A DNA stretch of 64,000 nt, from the NCBI GenBank assembly GCA_020639075.1, contig JACKHI010000001.1, positions 2,666,001 through 2,730,000 on the forward strand, in the 5' to 3' direction. Both the position numbers and the translations under genes were made by a program. Numbering within the stretch: the stretch's first letter is position 1; each line of letters opens with the position of its first letter. This DNA comes from Phycisphaerales bacterium (lineage in GTDB: Bacteria; Planctomycetota; Phycisphaerae; UBA1845; UTPLA1). Of this stretch, positions 59,976 through 64,000 are shown in pieces. A model generated the notes under the pieces. It saw only the letters and a list, made by a program, of their open reading frames with translations, did not search any database and was not told the origin of the DNA.

Positions 59976-62900
59976 TCAAGGTCGCAATCGACGCCGAAAC
60001 TCGTCCTGATCGCGATTTCGCGTTTGACGGTCCGTCAGATGGGCCTTGTTCTTTCCGCCGTCATCAAGCGGCGGATAGGCCGTCATGCCGTGCCACGGCA
60101 GTGGGCCGACGGTCTTTCCCGTCGCGGAATTGAGGTCGCCGTCCTTCAGCCAGCCATCCGTATGGACAATAAAGTCACGCGTCCAGCCGTCGGGAAGCGG
60201 CGGCACTTGCCCGGCGTCGAACGACATGAGCACTTCATCACCCGCGCCGACAATGACATAGTCATCGTCGACAGCGAGCAGCGCGTTCGTCACGTCGCCG
60301 ATGGCCGAGTAGCCGCCGATCAAATCGCGCCAATGAGCGTCGAGATTCAATGCGTCGTATTCGGGTATCCGAGGCCCTCCCGGGTGCCGTGGCACTTGGT
60401 AGGAAATTCCGCGCTCGCGCAATTCGGCCCGATTGACCTTCAACTCCGAGACACGAAGTTCGACGTTTTGCGCTCCCACAGTGAAGAACGCGTGATCCCA
60501 GTAAATGCAGAAATTCGTCTGAAGCCGAACGCGATGATCATCCGTCGGGAATGCGCCGGAAAGATCCAGCGCAATTGTCTTGGACTTGCCCGACGGGAAC
60601 CCAACGACGATATTCGTATCAACCCACGCGCCATCCGCGGCGATGACCTCGAGCTTCGGCATCTGCGGCGAGACATCCGGATTCTGCGAAACGGCGACAT
60701 TGGTGCTTGCGTCCGTCGGCCAGAGCCAACCCTGCAGGTACAAGCGAATGGGCTCGTCGCGATCGAACTCCCCAAGATCGAGTATCAGATCGTGCGGCTC
60801 GACAAGACCCTGATAACGCGTCTTCTCGAAACCGCCCACATAGCGGCCGTCTTTTGCGCCCAATACTGAGAGCAGGTCTCGATCGCGCTCATCCACCGCG
60901 CTGACCGCATGGCGTATGTGAGCGACTTTCAGAATCTCGAACGGCGGATACGGCGGCGTCAGGCATTTCTCATCGACGTATATGTCCGTGCCGATCGGAT
61001 GATCGACGACGAACAGGCGGCAGTAGTCAAAATAAGACGTCTCCCAGAGCTCCTCCGTGAAGCTCAGACGATACTCACCGCCCTCCGGCTTCAGCCGATC
61101 GCCATCGATCTTGAAGTAATCATCAGCCGTGCCGTAATGACCGTAAACGCCCTGCATGATCGACATGCCCAGGGCGCTGCGCCACAGAACGTCAGTCACG
61201 AACTCGAATCGCTCTCCATTCCACGCGTACAGGTACGGGCACGATCCCTTGAGCGTCTGTTCCTCGACAACGGTTCGATTGGCGGCAAGCGCCGTGGTGC
61301 TGTTGGCACGATACTCGAGGCTCTGATAACTGCCGTTCGGCCAGACGACGCGCATGACGTCGGCCTGATTGAACGGGCCAAGCCCGAAGTGCGTCGTCGG
61401 CGCCTCGACATGGCGCTTCTGATAGAGCGGACCGCAACGAAGTTCGATCGTGCTGCCCAGCCCGAGCGCGTTGAACCTCGAGTCCCCCGTGTTCAGTCCC
61501 ACAAGCGATACACGCAGCCAGTTGCCCGCGCCTTGTGTCCTGTTCATGAACGCTTCGCCGCGATCGGAGAGGAGATCGACGCGGCCATCCGAGTCCAGAT
61601 CGACGGCCTGCAACGTCGCTCCCGGCGTCGCAACGACGTCGTCTCGATCGGATCGACCACCGCCGTTCATGAAAATGGTGTCAAGCGCCGCATTGTTGTC
61701 GAAATCCGCGATCGCCACACTTGACGGATGATTCGCGACGCCCAGTCCGTCAAGCATCTTCGTTTCGAATTCAGGTCCGATCGACGTCCGCGAGCCAAAC
61801 GTCACGTCGATGACTTCCAGCCATCCGTCGTTGTCGAGATCGGCGATTTCGGGCGGCGCGATGTAGGATGTCCGCATCTGCGTCAGCGCATCCGTCACGT
61901 CGCGAAACGATGCGAGCCTCTCGTTAGAGATGACATGGATCGCATAAGGCCCGTGACCGGCCGTGATGAACAGATCGACGTCGCCATCGTCATCGAGATC
62001 GAGCGTTCGAACATCAAAGACATCAGCGATCTCCATCGAAAGCCCCGGCCGCGCGTCGATCGCCCTCAGATTGCCTTCGCCGTCGTTCTGATGGAGATAG
62101 AGTCTCGCATCGTCCCAGCGCAACAGATCGAGATCGCCGTCGTTGTCGTAGTCGTAGGGCTTTGCGCCATTGGATGCGACGCCGTCCGACAAGCCAATGG
62201 CATCAGAAACGTCCTGAAATCGCCCGGACGCATCCTGCCGGAAATACCGATCTCCGGCAGCACTCGAAATCAGCAGGTCCATTCGCTTGTCGTTATTCAA
62301 ATCGACGAACAACACGTTTCGACAAGGCGGCATTTCCGCCAACCCAAAGTCGCTCGACTTGTCGATGTAGCGGCCCGCATCGAAGACAAACAGTCGTCCC
62401 TTTGCCGCCGCATCGATCACGCAAAGCGCCGGCGATCGATCCGCGGCAACGCAGCCGACGACGATCTTCTGAATGGCCGGCGCGTCCTCGGCCAAGGCGA
62501 GAAGATCATTTCGCGATCGCTTCTCAAAACGAATTTCCGCCTTGATGGAATCCAGGGCATTGCCGGACAGCGGCCAGATCGGATGTCGCACGGGCGCAGG
62601 CGTCTGATCGGCGGATGCGCCGAGAGCGATGACGTCCGCCTTGTAGCGATCGGTCGCAAGCATGAGATTGCGCGTCCGCGTGATGATCGATTGGATTTTC
62701 GCGATGTTCTTTCCGGCAATGGCCTCGTCCAGTTCATCGAGATAGGGCGCGAGGCTTTCGGGCGGCTCGGGGATCTGTGCCAGGGCCCGTCGAAGCAGAC
62801 GATTCGCCTCCGGGACATTCTCCGCCGCAGCAGCCGTTCGGGCCGCGCTCAACAGCGCCGCGAGATTTGCGGGAGCAACGCGTAGAATCGCTTCGAATTG

Positions 62901-63422
62901 TCCAAGGGCTTCAGAAGCAGCGGATGGACCAACACCCATCTCGATCGCTTGAACATAGGCCCATCGCAGCCTTTCATCGTTCGGATGCGCTTCGATCGCG
63001 GCCTTAAGGCAATCATGCGCGTCGGCGAATTTCCCGCCGGCTCGTTGTGCGCCGGCCAGAATCAACGCAATGTCGGCATTTTCCGGGGCGGCGACTGATG
63101 CTTCCGCGGCAAGCGCCAACGCTGCATCGTTTTGCGCCGCCGCCAGTCGCACAATCGCGAGATTCGCGACGAGCGCCGGCTCACGACCCACTGAAGCCAT
63201 CAAGGCCTCGATGATCTCGCCGGCGTTCTTCTCCTGGTCCATTTCGATCCGGGCGTTGGCCTGATAGAACCGCCCCAATTCGGCAACTGGAAACGTCCTT
63301 GTTTCATTCGCCGGCGCCGACGTCGTATGGTTCTCCCGACAACCGATCGTCGTCGCGCAGGCGATGATTATCAAGAGAGTACCCGCATGCCGGAGGAACG
63401 TCGCTTTGATTGGATGTTTCAC
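59976..63422 (-). CDS. Large lipoprotein: TPR + FG-GAP + ASPIC/UnbV + unique C-terminus
   Basis: A 1148-aa exported lipoprotein (lipobox TIGC). Residues about 40-235 are TPR-like helices (ALVANLAIVRLAAAQNDAAL). About 330-640 are FG-GAP blades (FVDLNNDKRMDLLISSAAGD, LDDDGDVDLFITAGHGPYAI). About 650-720 are ASPIC/UnbV (THFGLGPFNQADVMRVVWPN). The last 420 residues begin with CPYLYAWNGERFEFVTDVLW and form a further beta-rich region seen only in such long versions. It lies between two other CRTAC1-like genes on the same strand. Confidence 0.85.
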   Translation of the reverse strand: MKHPIKATFLRHAGTLLIIIACATTIGCRENHTTSAPANETRTFPVAELGRFYQANARIEMDQEKNAGEIIEALMASVGREPALVANLAIVRLAAAQNDAALALAAEASVAAPENADIALILAGAQRAGGKFADAHDCLKAAIEAHPNDERLRWAYVQAIEMGVGPSAASEALGQFEAILRVAPANLAALLSAARTAAAAENVPEANRLLRRALAQIPEPPESLAPYLDELDEAIAGKNIAKIQSIITRTRNLMLATDRYKADVIALGASADQTPAPVRHPIWPLSGNALDSIKAEIRFEKRSRNDLLALAEDAPAIQKIVVGCVAADRSPALCVIDAAAKGRLFVFDAGRYIDKSSDFGLAEMPPCRNVLFVDLNNDKRMDLLISSAAGDRYFRQDASGRFQDVSDAIGLSDGVASNGAKPYDYDNDGDLDLLRWDDARLYLHQNDGEGNLRAIDARPGLSMEIADVFDVRTLDLDDDGDVDLFITAGHGPYAIHVISNERLASFRDVTDALTQMRTSYIAPPEIADLDNDGWLEVIDVTFGSRTSIGPEFETKMLDGLGVANHPSSVAIADFDNNAALDTIFMNGGGRSDRDDVVATPGATLQAVDLDSDGRVDLLSDRGEAFMNRTQGAGNWLRVSLVGLNTGDSRFNALGLGSTIELRCGPLYQKRHVEAPTTHFGLGPFNQADVMRVVWPNGSYQSLEYRANSTTALAANRTVVEEQTLKGSCPYLYAWNGERFEFVTDVLWRSALGMSIMQGVYGHYGTADDYFKIDGDRLKPEGGEYRLSFTEELWETSYFDYCRLFVVDHPIGTDIYVDEKCLTPPYPPFEILKVAHIRHAVSAVDERDRDLLSVLGAKDGRYVGGFEKTRYQGLVEPHDLILDLGEFDRDEPIRLYLQGWLWPTDASTNVAVSQNPDVSPQMPKLEVIAADGAWVDTNIVVGFPSGKSKTIALDLSGAFPTDDHRVRLQTNFCIYWDHAFFTVGAQNVELRVSELKVNRAELRERGISYQVPRHPGGPRIPEYDALNLDAHWRDLIGGYSAIGDVTNALLAVDDDYVIVGAGDEVLMSFDAGQVPPLPDGWTRDFIVHTDGWLKDGDLNSATGKTVGPLPWHGMTAYPPLDDGGKNKAHLTDRQTRNRDQDEFRRRLRP

Positions 63423-63511
63423 TTGATTGTCACCCGTAGATTGCCGTCAGACGATCGTCGAAATTGTTACCGACACCTTGCAGAGCGCACGGCAACACCG
63501 ATTTCACTGCG

Positions 63512-64000
63512 TCAATCTTGGACGACGACGATGATCCGGTCTACAGCGTCGACGGGCACAATCTGCTCAGCCCCCCCGGGCCATCGGATGACGACTCGAT
63601 CAACTTTGTCGGTTTCACCGAGGCCGAACGTGACGGGCAGCTCGCTTTGCGAAAGGTAACTGCGCGTCGGCATGACACGTCGTCGCTGCGTCAGACTTCC
63701 GCTCGTCAACTCGATTTCCGCACCGATGGCGTCACGATTGCACTTCGATCCCGTGAGTTTCAACCGGAGCCAGTGATGGCCGGACGGAATATCGTTCCGC
63801 AGCAGCATCGGGGCGCCGCCCGTCTGCGTCAGAACCACATCAAGATCGCCGTCGCCGTCGATATCCGCGAAAGCAGAGCCGCGGCCGACGATCGGCGTCG
63901 CCAGATCTTTGACGGACGCTGCCGGCGTCTCGACGAAACATGCGCGTTCCTTCGGCCCCGCATTCCAGAAGAGCTGCGCCGATTGGCGATAAGTCTGGCT
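63512..64000 (-). CDS. CRTAC1-like protein, C-terminal part only
   Basis: The frame is open to the window edge (163 codons), so the start lies beyond it. It shows an FG-GAP blade (FADIDGDGDLDVVLTQ) and an ASPIC/UnbV end (LPVTFGLGETDKVDRVVIRW). It precedes the 1148-aa gene by 89 bp on the same strand, making three related proteins in a row with the TPR protein. Confidence 0.85.
   Translation of the reverse strand, partial: SQTYRQSAQLFWNAGPKERACFVETPAASVKDLATPIVGRGSAFADIDGDGDLDVVLTQTGGAPMLLRNDIPSGHHWLRLKLTGSKCNRDAIGAEIELTSGSLTQRRRVMPTRSYLSQSELPVTFGLGETDKVDRVVIRWPGGAEQIVPVDAVDRIIVVVQD

Noticed and set aside
59970..62885. Two long rightward open frames opposite the 1148-aa lipoprotein.
   Set aside because: Antisense shadows of a well-supported gene; no start signals or family.

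Overview
The window looks like the chromosome of a GC-rich, LPS-bearing, flagellated Planctomycetota bacterium, probably close to Phycisphaerae. The signs are secreted proteins ending in GDMNCDG-type dockerin-like repeats, a PEP-CTERM protein, several FG-GAP/ASPIC-UnbV/TPR lipoproteins, short palindromic intergenic repeats, and heavy cgatcg use. This placement is inferred from family content; no ribosomal or other phylogenetic marker is present.

Left part (1-26 kb): ordinary chromosome. It holds lpxB (5' end outside the window), an AhpD-like protein, an HTH-receiver regulator, lipoproteins, a methyltransferase, a split (frameshifted) gene at 6.9-7.8 kb and ftcD. At 9.8-14 kb two essentially identical 1533-bp IS4-family elements lie in opposite orientation around one small membrane-protein gene. 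Each is inserted at the apex of the same REP-like palindrome with the same 11-bp target duplication, next to a REP-associated transposase remnant. Then come a secreted esterase, flagellin, smpB, an ECF sigma/anti-sigma/PDZ operon, an NrnA-type phosphoesterase, a DPM-like glycosyltransferase, an EamA transporter and yjbQ.

RNA-rich island (26.4-29.4 kb): a sigma70-type promoter and a strong terminator bracket about 340 nt of structured, apparently non-coding sequence. It is followed by stem-loops, a possible 70-aa ORF, a tRNA-Phe(GAA)-like cloverleaf with a defective acceptor, a degenerate tRNA-Asp-like element, a slipin (SPFH) gene and a tRNA-Ile(UAU)-like element. Slipins of this form are often found with RNA-repair (RtcB) genes, so this is the best candidate here for an undescribed RNA-based system. 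No RtcB or RtcR is visible.

Phage-derived region (30.5-52.8 kb): a Mu-like head module is spread over 17 kb. It has terminase large subunit, DUF935 portal, gpI-type protease, capsid cement, gpT-type major capsid, gp36 and a gp37-like protein. A 9-kb block of host-type secreted protein genes and an IS110 element sits between portal and protease. A second 5.6-kb block of secreted serine proteases and lipoproteins is bracketed by a 248-bp duplication of the gp37-like 3' end. Tail, MuF, lysis, integrase and MuA/B genes are absent, which suggests decay or domestication.

Right part (52.9-64 kb): a two-domain 6-carboxytetrahydropterin synthase-like gene, then leftward genes for a HEAT-repeat protein coupled to a small membrane protein, and a run of FG-GAP/UnbV and TPR proteins that leaves the window.
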